Shown here: in pieces, positions 9,741 to 19,326 of the stretch
Layout of the letters: each line of letters begins with the position of its first letter
How positions within the stretch are numbered: position 1 is the first letter of the stretch
Source: Alphaproteobacteria bacterium
GTDB lineage: Bacteria > Pseudomonadota > Alphaproteobacteria > Rs-D84
Direction of reading: 5' to 3'
Length of the DNA stretch: 64,000 nucleotides
NCBI GenBank assembly: GCA_015062525.1
Contig: SUUM01000005.1
Location: forward strand, 1 to 64,000
Translations under genes and position numbers: made by a program
Notes under the pieces: model-generated
What the model saw: the letters and a program-made list of their open reading frames with translations, nothing else
What the model was told of the DNA's origin: nothing
Databases searched by the model: none

Positions 9741-9912
9741 GCGCCGTTTGAACCTTACGTAGTGAATGGGGCCCATCGCGCCGACGCGGCGCAGATGGGG
9801 ATTTACAGTCTGTTTTTTGACACGGAATCATAGTATGTTTTTACCCCATCGCTTTTGTTGGACAAAAAAATTATGCGCCCATTTTGGGTACATATTGTTA
9901 TATGATTTTTTA

Positions 9913-10004
9913 TTGAAAAAATTCGTATTTTATGGTACAATACACTTATTCAGCAGACGACATTTGGTCGTCTTTTTTATTACCCGCAACCGCGGGTGTT
10001 TTTT
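9913..10004 (+). promoter_or_regulatory. Promoter plus twin-hairpin leader (copy A)
   Basis: TTGAAA (9913-9918), 17 nt, TACAAT (9936-9941); hairpin GACGAC/GTCGTC (9956-9972)+T-run; hairpin ACCCGC/GCGGGT (9982-9997)+T6. Nearly identical to copy B at 51978-52080. Confidence 0.85.
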
Positions 10005-10024
10005 ATTTAGCAAAAGGAGTTTTT

Positions 10025-10522
10025 ATGAGTGATAAAGGTATCGAGTGGTTGAAAGGGTTAGAAGGTTCGGTCAAGGTTAATGGAAAACACGTTATATACG
10101 ATGATGCTACGAAGAAACCAGTAAATCCAAACGAGCCTTTACCAAAAGGTGCAACAATTGGCTATGGGCATTTGGTAAAGCCGGGTGAAGATTTTACAAA
10201 CGGAATTACAGAACGGCAGGCGATTGCATTATTGCGTTCTGATATAGCCACGGCAGAACGCGCTGTGCAAGATAATATTACAGCACAAATATCGCAAGCC
10301 CAATATGATGCCCTGGTATCTTTGGCGTATAATATTGGTGCAAGTGGTTTCAAAAATTCTACGGTTGTGAAATATATAAACAATCCAGATTTTCATAGCT
10401 CTGTTTATTCAGATTTGGAATCCGCATGGAAAGCCTGGAATCGGTCCCAGGGTAAAGTATCAAATGGTTTAATTAACCGCAGGCAAAATGAATGGAACCT
10501 GTATAAACGCGGTATATATTGA
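10025..10522 (+). CDS. GH24 (phage-type) lysozyme / endolysin
   Basis: 'GIEWLKGLEGSVKVNGKHVIYDD...ATIGYGHLVKPGEDFTNGIT...QYDALVSLAYNIG' typical GH24; start ATG 10025. Confidence 0.85.
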   Translation: MSDKGIEWLKGLEGSVKVNGKHVIYDDATKKPVNPNEPLPKGATIGYGHLVKPGEDFTNGITERQAIALLRSDIATAERAVQDNITAQISQAQYDALVSLAYNIGASGFKNSTVVKYINNPDFHSSVYSDLESAWKAWNRSQGKVSNGLINRRQNEWNLYKRGIY

Positions 10523-10642
10523 TTTATTTGAATCAGTTGTTCCAGGTATTGTTTGGCAGCATCAAATTTTGATGTCGTCGCATTTGTCCCAATGATTGAA
10601 CCGCACTGTGGATAACATGAATCTGGGCGCTGAATATATGAT

Positions 10643-10680
10643 GTTGCATCCCCACCACAAATTCAACAATCGAAATTGTT
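10643..10680 (+). repeat. Third, degenerate tRNA-like acceptor end + hairpin
   Basis: tgttgcatccccaccacaaattcaacaatcgaaattgttat resembles 9631-9660 (tgtccccaccaaaaattcaacgaccg...). Confidence 0.4.
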
Positions 10681-10822
10681 ATGTTTTATTAACTTTTATT
10701 ACAACTTATGATTGTTTTTAATGTGTTATTCTATTTTTGTACTTGACTTTTGTTGCGTAACAGGAAATAATGCAACCTGCATTTGCATATAACAGAAATA
10801 ACAATTAAAAAGGGAGAGTGCT

Positions 10823-11059
10823 GTGGAACATCGGTTGTTATGGAGAGCTATTGAAAAACTAGCAATCAGTCATGGCTTAACGTGTTCAGGGCTGGCAAAG
10901 TTATGCGGTTTGGACGCAACTACGTTTAATAAAAGCAAACAGTTTTCATCAGATGGCACACCACGTTGGCCATCGTGTAATACAATTAGCAAACTTATTC
11001 GGGCAACCAATATAACAATTCTAGATTTCGCGAAATTGTGCACACCTGAATCAGAATAA
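10823..11059 (+). CDS. Short HTH regulator (phage-repressor-like N-terminal domain only)
   Basis: 'HGLTCSGLAKLCGLDATTFNKSKQFSSDGTPRWPSCNTISKLIRATN'; GTG start with gggagag upstream. Confidence 0.6.
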   Translation: MEHRLLWRAIEKLAISHGLTCSGLAKLCGLDATTFNKSKQFSSDGTPRWPSCNTISKLIRATNITILDFAKLCTPESE

Positions 11060-11111
11060 AAATTTTGATATGTCGTTTTTTTATAGGCTGCAACTTTAAA
11101 TTGCCTGTGTC

Positions 11112-11141
11112 ATAAAAAAATCCCCCAAACGGGGGATTGTT
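11112..11141 (-). terminator. Intrinsic terminator downstream of gap
   Basis: aaaaaaatcccccaaacgggggattg (minus-strand stem followed by T-run). Confidence 0.75.
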
Positions 11142-12142
11142 TATTTAATTAATTTACCCATCGCAACGGCGGTATCGTTCATACGGTTTGAAAAACCCCA
11201 TTCGTTATCATACCACGCCGTCACATGCGCCAATTTATCGCCCAGAACCTTGGTCTGACCGGCATCAAAAATTGAACTGTGTGCATCGTGTGTAAAATCA
11301 ATTGATACCAATGGTAATTCATTATAACCGAATGTTTTTGACTGTGCTGCACGCATAGCATTGTTAATTTCATCAGCGGTCGCATCGCGTTCCAGATTCA
11401 CAACCAATTCCACAACAGAAACATCCGGTGTTGGCACGCGAATTGCCATACCATCCAATTTACCGGCCATTTCTGGCAATACCAATCCAATTGCCTTAGC
11501 GGCCCCGGTGCTGGTTGGAATCATAGACAAATTTGCCGCGCGTGCGCGACGGAAATCTTTGTGATTTTTATCCAATAATTGCTGGTCGCCGGTGTATGCG
11601 TGTACGGTTGTCATCCAGCCTGATACGACACCAAATTTATCATTCAGCACCTTGACCACCGGTGCCAGACAATTTGTTGTACAGGATGCATTTGAAACAA
11701 TTAAATCATCCGGTGTCAATGTATCTTGGTTCACACCAAACACAATTGTTTTATCAGCCCCCGCCGATGGTGCAGATACCAGCACACGTTTCGCCCCGGC
11801 TTCCAGATGAACGCGTGCTTTGTCCGCAGCGGTAAAGATACCTGTGCATTCCATAACGACATCAATGTCCAGTTCGGCCCATGGCAATTTTGATGGATCG
11901 CGTTCCGCTATACACTTGATGCGTTGATTGCCAACAACAATATATTCGCCATCCAGTTTTACATCCATAGGCAAATTACCATGTACAGAATCATATTTTA
12001 ACAGATATGCATTCTGTTCCGCCGGTGCCAGGTCATTTACCGCCACAAATTCAATATCATCACGTCCCGATTCCAATGCCGCGCGCAATACCAAACGACC
12101 GATACGTCCGAAACCGTTAATAGCAACTCTTAATTTTGACAT
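11141..12142 (-). CDS. gap: Glyceraldehyde-3-phosphate dehydrogenase, type I
   Basis: 'INGFGRIGRLVLRAALE', 'SNASCTTNCLAPVVKVL' catalytic Cys motif. Confidence 0.97.
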   Translation of the reverse strand: MSKLRVAINGFGRIGRLVLRAALESGRDDIEFVAVNDLAPAEQNAYLLKYDSVHGNLPMDVKLDGEYIVVGNQRIKCIAERDPSKLPWAELDIDVVMECTGIFTAADKARVHLEAGAKRVLVSAPSAGADKTIVFGVNQDTLTPDDLIVSNASCTTNCLAPVVKVLNDKFGVVSGWMTTVHAYTGDQQLLDKNHKDFRRARAANLSMIPTSTGAAKAIGLVLPEMAGKLDGMAIRVPTPDVSVVELVVNLERDATADEINNAMRAAQSKTFGYNELPLVSIDFTHDAHSSIFDAGQTKVLGDKLAHVTAWYDNEWGFSNRMNDTAVAMGKLIK

Positions 12143-12249
12143 AATTATTTCCTTTCGTTTATAAATTGGACGGGTATATGATACCCCCCGTTGTATAAAA
12201 ACACAATATTTTATTTACATTTGGGACATCTTGACTATAATCTTCTCAA

Positions 12250-13143
12250 ATGAAGACAAAAGCGTACATTATCACAGGGCCAACCGCATCAGGCAAATCA
12301 GATTTTGCCCACGAATTGGCGCGCCAAACGAACGGCACAGTCATAAATTGCGACAGCGTTCAAATCTATCGCGGGATAGAGGCAATTTCGGCCAGCCCCT
12401 TTGCCAATCGCACCGCATTTGACGAAATTGATGGTATTCCATACCGTCTGTTTTCCATCCTTCCATTAACGGAACAAATATCTGTATCTGATTACCTGCG
12501 CTTGGCGCGCGCCGAATATGAAAATGCGATTGGGGCGGGGCGCACCCCAATATTTGTAGGGGGGACGGGTTATTATATAAATGCATTGATAAACGGCATC
12601 TCGCCAATGCCGGACGTGTCGAACGAAAGTCGCGCCCGCGCCCGCGCATTGGTGGAAAATGATTTGACCGCTGCGCGTGGATTATTGCCCCCCGAATTTT
12701 CCGCCACCGATCCCCAGCGTGTTGCCCGCGCAGTCGAGGTGTTCTTTGAAACCGGCCGTCATATCACAGAATTTCAGAATATGCCACGTGTCGGCGCGGT
12801 CGTTCCAAACGCAAAACGTATCTTAATCAATCCGGATTCTGTAGTTTTACGCGAACGTATCGCCGCACGGATTCCGTTGATGCTATCGTCCGGCGCACTT
12901 GCCGAGGCCCAATCTGTTATCAATTCCGGTTGGGATGAAAACCGTGCAATTGGCGCATCCCAACTGTGTAAATTCATCCGTGGTGAAATAACTGAATCTG
13001 AATGCGTTCAAAACTGGATAACGCGCACCAACCAGTATGCCAAACGTCAACGCACTTGGTTCCGCACCCAGTATAACCCAGACATAGTAATTGACCATTG
13101 TCCCACGGCGGATGATGTTGCAATTTTATTAAACAACCGCTAG
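12250..13143 (+). CDS. miaA: tRNA dimethylallyltransferase
   Basis: 'ITGPTASGKSDFAHELA', 'NCDSVQIYRG', 'FVGGTGYYINAL'. Confidence 0.93.
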   Translation: MKTKAYIITGPTASGKSDFAHELARQTNGTVINCDSVQIYRGIEAISASPFANRTAFDEIDGIPYRLFSILPLTEQISVSDYLRLARAEYENAIGAGRTPIFVGGTGYYINALINGISPMPDVSNESRARARALVENDLTAARGLLPPEFSATDPQRVARAVEVFFETGRHITEFQNMPRVGAVVPNAKRILINPDSVVLRERIAARIPLMLSSGALAEAQSVINSGWDENRAIGASQLCKFIRGEITESECVQNWITRTNQYAKRQRTWFRTQYNPDIVIDHCPTADDVAILLNNR

Positions 13144-13174
13144 AATACTTTTAACAACCAAAGGAGAAAAACAC

Positions 13175-13714
13175 ATGTGGACCACAATCGCAGTTATCAC
13201 AGTTTTATTGTTATATTTTATTGCCGTGTACAACGGTCTGGTTGCGCGCCGGAACCAGGTACGCGAGGCATGGGCAACGGTTGATACGCAATTAAAGCGT
13301 CGTTATGATTTAATACCAAACCTGGTTGAAACGGTTCGTGGTGCGGCAAAACATGAATCAGAAACATTGTCGGCGGTAACCGCTGCGCGCAATGCGGCGA
13401 TGGCGGCAAATGGTCCAACGTCTGCGGATGCACAAAACAAATTAACCCAGACATTAAAAAGCCTGTTTGCGGTTGCGGAATCTTACCCGGACCTGAAAGC
13501 AAATCAGAACTTCCTTGAACTGCAACGCGAATTGACGGATACCGAAACCAAGATTCAGGCATCGCGCCAGTTTTACAATACTGTTGTTATGGCGCTGAAC
13601 ACCCAGATTGAACAGTTTCCATCAAATATAGTTGCACGTATGTTCGGTATTTTGCCGGAAAAGATGTTTGAAATTGAAGAATCTGAAAAAGTGGCACCCC
13701 GCGTTCAGTTCTAA
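13175..13714 (+). CDS. LemA family protein
   Basis: 'YNGLVARRNQVREAWATVDTQLKRRYDLIPNLVETVRG' LemA signature. Confidence 0.93.
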   Translation: MWTTIAVITVLLLYFIAVYNGLVARRNQVREAWATVDTQLKRRYDLIPNLVETVRGAAKHESETLSAVTAARNAAMAANGPTSADAQNKLTQTLKSLFAVAESYPDLKANQNFLELQRELTDTETKIQASRQFYNTVVMALNTQIEQFPSNIVARMFGILPEKMFEIEESEKVAPRVQF

Positions 13715-13725
13715 TCAGATATATT

Positions 13726-15000
13726 ATGCTGGAAAATGTAAACCCCATCTTGAACGCAACCCAGTTATCGGCATTTGATGCGATTGAACACACAAATTCC
13801 AACCTGTTGATATTGGGACCGGCGGGGACGGGCAAATCCACATTTGTTAATTATCTGAAAAGCGCATCGAAAAAACGCATAGTTTGCGCATGTCCAACGG
13901 CCGTGTCTGCATTAAATGTTGGCGGACAAACGATACATTCGCTATTCCAGATTCAGCCACGTGATTTCATCATGCCTGAATTTTTAAAGTTAAAGGCAAA
14001 ACCTAGAAATATTCTGAATGCGACGGATGTTTTGATTATTGATGAAATTTCTATGGTCGCACCTGATTTGCTGGATGCGATTGATATCTTGGCACGAATG
14101 GCGCGTCATAATAACGAACCTTTTGGTGGTATTCAGGTTGTCGCCATTGGCGACCTGTACCAATTGCCCCCTGTAATCACACGCGAAGCAACGCAGTATT
14201 ATGATGCTGAATACGGACATCCCAACGCATACTTTTTTGACAGTAATGTCTATAAACGTGCTAATTTTATAAAATATAATTTTGATTTTGTATATCGTCA
14301 AAGTGATTTACCGTTGTTGGAAAATTTGGTGCAGTTGCGCAATAACAATACGCACAGTTTGGAATTTTTCAACGCGTGCCGTATCGATGATGACACACGC
14401 CGTGCCAATGCGGTTCTGATTACACCGTTTCGCGCGGTGGCGGAACGTATAAACGCGACCCGCCTGGCCCAGATAAATGAAACACCGGTCGTTTATAATG
14501 GCGTGTTGACGGGGAATTTTTCAGAACGCGATGTTCCCGCGCCCCTTGCGCTGGAATTAAAAGTTGGTGCATTGGTTATATTTGTCAAAAATGGTGATAA
14601 GTGGCATAACGGGTCTATGGGCCTGGTGCGCAGTTTATCCGCCCGTGAAATTGTGGTCCAATTATTATCAGATTCGCGCGAATTGGTATCGGTCAAACCG
14701 GAAAAATGGGCCAAGATAGAATATTCACGCGATGAAAACGAACGACTTGTTGAAAACGAAGTGGGTGCATATAAACAGTTTCCATTAACACTGGGCTATG
14801 CGATGACAATTCATCGTGCCCAGGGCAAAACATTGGATGCGGTTGTGGTTGATATTTCGCGTGGTGCATTTGCCCACGGCCAGGTTTATGTGGCATTATC
14901 GCGTACCCGGCGCAGTGCGGATATGCACGTCGCCGCGCCCCTGCGTCCACGTGATGTCATATTTGATTCACGTGTTTTGGAATTTGTGTCTAACGACTAA
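13726..15000 (+). CDS. PIF1-like/RecD-like AAA helicase
   Basis: 'LLILGPAGTGKSTFVNYL', 'VLIIDEISMVAPDLLD', 'GDLYQLPPV', C-term 'AMTIHRAQGKTLDAVVVDI...VYVALSRTR'. Confidence 0.88.
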   Translation: MLENVNPILNATQLSAFDAIEHTNSNLLILGPAGTGKSTFVNYLKSASKKRIVCACPTAVSALNVGGQTIHSLFQIQPRDFIMPEFLKLKAKPRNILNATDVLIIDEISMVAPDLLDAIDILARMARHNNEPFGGIQVVAIGDLYQLPPVITREATQYYDAEYGHPNAYFFDSNVYKRANFIKYNFDFVYRQSDLPLLENLVQLRNNNTHSLEFFNACRIDDDTRRANAVLITPFRAVAERINATRLAQINETPVVYNGVLTGNFSERDVPAPLALELKVGALVIFVKNGDKWHNGSMGLVRSLSAREIVVQLLSDSRELVSVKPEKWAKIEYSRDENERLVENEVGAYKQFPLTLGYAMTIHRAQGKTLDAVVVDISRGAFAHGQVYVALSRTRRSADMHVAAPLRPRDVIFDSRVLEFVSND

Positions 15001-15170
15001 ACTTGCTGAAAATTTCGTGTCCATTGGCGCGCATTTGCGTGATGTCAATGCACCACCCAGAATAACCAGTGCGGGTTTGCCCAAATCAATTTTATCAGCA
15101 TACAAAAACGGTCGCGGACCGCCCGTGGGACTTTGTTTTATCATATGCGCGCTGCTGCCGACATAGTTCA

Positions 15171-15557
15171 TCATATATCTTTCCTCATCATAATGGCGTC
15201 CACACCATCATAGTATTTCGGTCTGCGCCCAACAATCACAAATCCACATTGTTCATACAGGGCGCGTGCTGATGCGTTATCTTCCGCCACCTCTAAAAAT
15301 ATATGCTTTATGCCATGTTTTTTCAAGTCCGCTTCCATCACCCCAATCAGCGCGATTCCAATGCCGGTTCGACGTGCATCGGGATGAACGCCAATAGTGA
15401 TAATTTCGGCTTCGTCCGCTGCTGCGCGATAGACGATAAAACCATTTTGACTGGCGATAATTTCACAACCCGATTTTTTCAAATCGGCAAACTCATCCGC
15501 ACTCCACGGTTTGTGTGGAAAACACAGTTTATGCAGATTTGCCAAATTATCTAACAT
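15171..15557 (-). CDS. rimI: Ribosomal-protein-alanine N-acetyltransferase-like GNAT
   Basis: 'IGVHPDARRTGIGIALIGVM', 'LEVAEDNASARALYEQCGFVIVGRRPKYY'; two genes from tsaB. Confidence 0.85.
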   Translation of the reverse strand: MLDNLANLHKLCFPHKPWSADEFADLKKSGCEIIASQNGFIVYRAAADEAEIITIGVHPDARRTGIGIALIGVMEADLKKHGIKHIFLEVAEDNASARALYEQCGFVIVGRRPKYYDGVDAIMMRKDI

Positions 15558-15668
15558 ATTACTTACTTTATTCGCATCTGTATTTCAGTTTTTTTTCAGT
15601 ATCGCCTTGGCAAACTTGCGGTTTCATAAATATTTTTGTATAAAGTTCGCCATCGTTTCATCCTTGTC

Positions 15669-16046
15669 TTAACGTTGTTTATGAATAATAAACACAGGAT
15701 TTCTCCATCCGCTTTTTAATTGAGTACGTGCTACTTGTCTGGTATATTTTGCCTCTAACAGATTAAACAATTGTTTTGCGTACGCACCCGTATCGCGTAC
15801 AGATACAACAGACTTTTGATTCTTTGTATCTGACTTAACCATTAATTTCAGAATATATTTATGCGTTGCTTTGGTTGTTTTATTTCTGATTGCATATGCT
15901 GCCATACGCACATTTTTATTGTCAACATAATAACAATGAACAACGGCATTTGTGCCATTGCCAGAACCCACGGTATATTTAACCTGGTTTTTTTCAACTG
16001 TTGACTTAATCTGCTTATCGTGTTCTGTATAAAAGTCCTTTGTCAT
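15669..16046 (-). CDS. Hypothetical protein
   Basis: ORF continuing the lon-tsaB strand; start ATG 16046. Confidence 0.5.
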   Translation of the reverse strand: MTKDFYTEHDKQIKSTVEKNQVKYTVGSGNGTNAVVHCYYVDNKNVRMAAYAIRNKTTKATHKYILKLMVKSDTKNQKSVVSVRDTGAYAKQLFNLLEAKYTRQVARTQLKSGWRNPVFIIHKQR

Positions 16047-16047
16047 T

Positions 16048-16593
16048 TCAATTTTCCTTTTTATTTTGTTCTGCATAACTGGGGCGCAGATACATCGGCA
16101 CCACGGGCGCAATATCACCAGCCGCGATTTTTTGTTTCACAATTTGCGCACCTAATTTCAAATCAAATGGTCTGTGCCCAACAGTGCGTGGCCATTCCAT
16201 TTGCTTGGTTTCGATTTCTTCGATGTCCATTGTTTGTGGTTCCAAACCGTTCGCCGCAACAAAGAAATCCCCACGGCCGGAATCGATTGCGACAAACGCA
16301 TCAGGCGTAGCCGCCAGGTACAAATCAAACGCACTAATCCCAACAACGGGTATGTCCAGTCCCATCGCCACCCCCTTGGCATAGGCGATGCCCAGGCGGA
16401 TTCCCGTAAAACTGCCCGGTCCAACAACAATGCCAATGGCGGTTATGTCTTGCCATGTTGCACCACATTCGCTAATGAATTTTTCAGTTTCCACGGGCAG
16501 GGCAACGGATTGCTTTTCCACCACAACAGATTTGTATTTATCGCCCAATACAAATTCTAAATCCTTGCCGGATGTGTTAATTACTAAAATCAT
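16048..16593 (-). CDS. tsaB: tRNA threonylcarbamoyladenosine biosynthesis protein TsaB
   Basis: 'ILVINTSGKDLEFVLGD', 'IGIVVGPGSFTGIRLGIAYAKGVA'. Confidence 0.9.
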   Translation of the reverse strand: MILVINTSGKDLEFVLGDKYKSVVVEKQSVALPVETEKFISECGATWQDITAIGIVVGPGSFTGIRLGIAYAKGVAMGLDIPVVGISAFDLYLAATPDAFVAIDSGRGDFFVAANGLEPQTMDIEEIETKQMEWPRTVGHRPFDLKLGAQIVKQKIAAGDIAPVVPMYLRPSYAEQNKKEN

Positions 16594-18353
16594 ATCCGCA
16601 CCCCAAATCCAATTTTTTTAGAAAATCCTGCGGATTTGCGTAATGACAACAGTTCATCAATTTTTTCCGGTGTAAATTCCGTTTTGACATCCGCACAGTC
16701 ATTTTCCAACAAAGACCGACGCAGAACGGCGGTGATTTCACGCTGAACCTGGCGTACACCTTGTTCGGATGTATAGTTCTGAATCAGGTGTCGAATTGCA
16801 TCATCGCTGATAACAATATCATCCATATTCCATCCCGTATCACGCGCCGCACGCCCAATCAAATGTTCGCGTGTAATTTTTACCTTGTCATCCATTGAAT
16901 ATCCCGGGATTTCGATAATTTCCATACGGTCTTTCAATGCGTTTGACATATTCAAACTGTTTGCCGTGGCAATAAACATCACGTTTGACAGGTCAAAGTC
17001 CACTTCTAAATAATGGTCGCGGAACGTTTTATTTTGTTCCGGGTCCAGAATTTCCAACAACGCAGATTCCGGGTCGCCACGCCAATCGCGTCCCATTTTA
17101 TCAATTTCGTCCAGCACGATAACCGGGTTGTTCGTCTTGCACCGTTTCAGTGCATCCATAATGCGCCCAGTCTGCGCGCCGATGTATGTCTTGCGATGAC
17201 CACGGAAATGCGCCTCGTCCGAAATCCCCCCCAGGGAAATTCGCTGATATTTGCGCCCCAATGCCGTCGCGATGGATTTGCCCAGCGAAGTCTTGCCAAC
17301 ACCCGGCGCGCCAACAAAGCACAAAATGCTGCCTTGGTTTGACTTGGTCTTTTTCATGACGGCGATATGTTCCAGAATACGTTCTTTGACCACTTCCATA
17401 CCCGAATGTTCGCTGTCTAAAACTTCGCGCGCATGCTTCAAATCAATTTCTGGCGTATCAGATTTACCCCATGGCATCGCCAACAGTTCATCCAGATATG
17501 TTTTCAGCAGTCCCCCCTCATTAGACATTGGCGACATAGAACGCATACGTTTCCATTCGGCCATGGCCTTTTCCTTGGCATCCGCCGGCATCGCCGATTT
17601 CAGGATTTTCTTGCGAATATTTGCGGTATCTATTTCCCCGTCGTCTTCGCCCATTTCTTTTTGCAGGGCGCGCATTTTTTCCTGTAATATCGCCTCGCGC
17701 CGACCATTTTCCATCTGCTGGTGAATACGTTTATTGATTGATTCTTCTATTTTTGCGGTTTCAACCATTAATTTCACCGCTTCTAACAGAATATTTAATT
17801 TTTCCGCCCAACTTGTTGCACTCAGAACCCTGACCGCTACATCTGTTTCAATATCGGCGGTCTGAATAACGGCGTCAACAAACGCGGGCAGGGGGTAATT
17901 CTCGATTACATTGCGCAGTTTTTCCATCTTGAACTTGCGCGTGGACATCGCCAACGTTTGCATATTATCCGCCAAAATATCACGCAGAACCAATGTTTGT
18001 TCCGCTTCCATATCGTCTGCAACCGTAATTTTTTCAGGCGTTCCTGTAAATATGCCGTCGTTAATTTCTATGTCTTTGATTGCCACCGCGTCCGTTGTGC
18101 GCACCAACAGGTGTATTGCCCCGTCCGGCATGGACAGAACCTGAACCACATCGCCAATTGTCCCAACGGTATAGATGTCATCAATACTGGATGGGTATGC
18201 CCAACTGTGTTGCGCCACCAAAATCAACTGTTGATGACCCGCGTTTGCGGCGGTTTTGATACAATTAACAGACATGTGATTGTCGACCAACACCGGCACA
18301 GTCAGCCCCGGCGAAACGACCAAATCACGAAACGGTAAAATATAGTTTTTCAT
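16590..18353 (-). CDS. lon: Lon-like AAA+ ATPase apparently lacking the C-terminal protease domain
   Basis: LON N-domain 'LPFRDLVVSPGLTVPVLV', 'CFVGAPGVGKTSLGKSIATALGRKYQRISLGGISDEAHFRGHRKTYIGAQTGRI'; stops at 587 aa before any GPSAG-type Ser/Lys protease domain. Confidence 0.85.
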   Translation of the reverse strand: MKNYILPFRDLVVSPGLTVPVLVDNHMSVNCIKTAANAGHQQLILVAQHSWAYPSSIDDIYTVGTIGDVVQVLSMPDGAIHLLVRTTDAVAIKDIEINDGIFTGTPEKITVADDMEAEQTLVLRDILADNMQTLAMSTRKFKMEKLRNVIENYPLPAFVDAVIQTADIETDVAVRVLSATSWAEKLNILLEAVKLMVETAKIEESINKRIHQQMENGRREAILQEKMRALQKEMGEDDGEIDTANIRKKILKSAMPADAKEKAMAEWKRMRSMSPMSNEGGLLKTYLDELLAMPWGKSDTPEIDLKHAREVLDSEHSGMEVVKERILEHIAVMKKTKSNQGSILCFVGAPGVGKTSLGKSIATALGRKYQRISLGGISDEAHFRGHRKTYIGAQTGRIMDALKRCKTNNPVIVLDEIDKMGRDWRGDPESALLEILDPEQNKTFRDHYLEVDFDLSNVMFIATANSLNMSNALKDRMEIIEIPGYSMDDKVKITREHLIGRAARDTGWNMDDIVISDDAIRHLIQNYTSEQGVRQVQREITAVLRRSLLENDCADVKTEFTPEKIDELLSLRKSAGFSKKIGFGVRI

Positions 18354-18546
18354 AGCCCAATAAATATAATACATTTTATACACTTTTCAAGATGAATAAA
18401 AATGCTTGATTTTTCGAACAAAACCGTATAAACTGTGCCTCGCTGGGTAATCAGAACTGATTAAACGGCGGTGCATTTTGGTCCCGCCCGCGATAAGGAT
18501 TCTGTAAAATATCCGGCACCGTAAAAACCAAAAAAAGGATAAAACT

Positions 18547-19179
18547 ATGGCAAGAGCAGGCGCAAAGCGCAGCACACGCAAGCTGAAGATTGGACGCTCA
18601 CTGGGTGTCAATCTGTGGGGTCAGGCTAAATCCCCATTTAACAAACGTAAATACAAACCGGGTCAGCATGGTCCAACATCTCGTGGTGGCAATTCATCTG
18701 ATTATGCAAAACAGATGCGTGCAAAACAGACGTTAAAGGGCTACTATGGCAACATCGGTGAAAAGAAGTTCCGTAAATATTATATCGAAGCCGATAATAT
18801 GAAGGGCGACACACCAGAAAACTTGATTGGTTTGTTGGAACGTCGTTTGGATGCGGTTGTATATCGTGCGAAATTGGCACCAACTGTATTCTCTTCGCGT
18901 CAGTTAATCAGCCACGGCCACATCAATGTTAATGGCAAACGCGTAAAGATTGCATCGTACCAGGTTAAACCAGGCGATGTCATCACCGTCAGCGAAAAAG
19001 CCAAACAGATGCCATTGGTCGTATTGGCGTTGGAATCTGCTGAACGCAACTTTGCGGACTATGTATCTGTTGACAGTGCGAACTTCACAGCGACATTTGT
19101 ACGCGTACCTGCGTTCGAAGACGTACCATATCCGGTTCAGATGTTCCCAGAATTGGTCGTCGAATTCTATTCTCGTTAA
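18547..19179 (+). CDS. rpsD: 30S ribosomal protein S4
   Basis: '[60 protein letters not shown]'. Confidence 0.97.
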   Translation: MARAGAKRSTRKLKIGRSLGVNLWGQAKSPFNKRKYKPGQHGPTSRGGNSSDYAKQMRAKQTLKGYYGNIGEKKFRKYYIEADNMKGDTPENLIGLLERRLDAVVYRAKLAPTVFSSRQLISHGHINVNGKRVKIASYQVKPGDVITVSEKAKQMPLVVLALESAERNFADYVSVDSANFTATFVRVPAFEDVPYPVQMFPELVVEFYSR

Positions 19180-19199
19180 TTTTAGTAACGAGTACGGAA

Positions 19200-19230
19200 A
19201 AAATCCCGCAATTGCGGGATTTTTTTTGAT
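19200..19230 (+). terminator. Intrinsic terminator downstream of rpsD
   Basis: aaatcccgcaattgcgggatttttttt. Confidence 0.85.
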
Positions 19231-19326
19231 TATCTGTTTCGGGATAATCGATTAATATGCGCGGTTTCCGGGTTCTGTTCCGGCGACAGAAAACATACCC
19301 CGCAGTTAAGTTTGCGGGGCGGTTTA

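Noticed and set aside
9382-9831. 149-aa minus-strand ORF with repeated 'FLVGTQG'
   Set aside because: The peptide repeat is the antisense translation of the two tRNA-like acceptor ends, so likely not a protein.
10162-10383. Antisense ORF within the lysozyme gene
   Set aside because: Sense strand encodes a well-supported GH24 enzyme.
16610-16640. Frameshift at the A7 run near the end of the Lon-like gene as the cause of the missing protease domain
   Set aside because: Downstream sequence is the intact tsaB start; no P-domain sequence exists in any frame between them.
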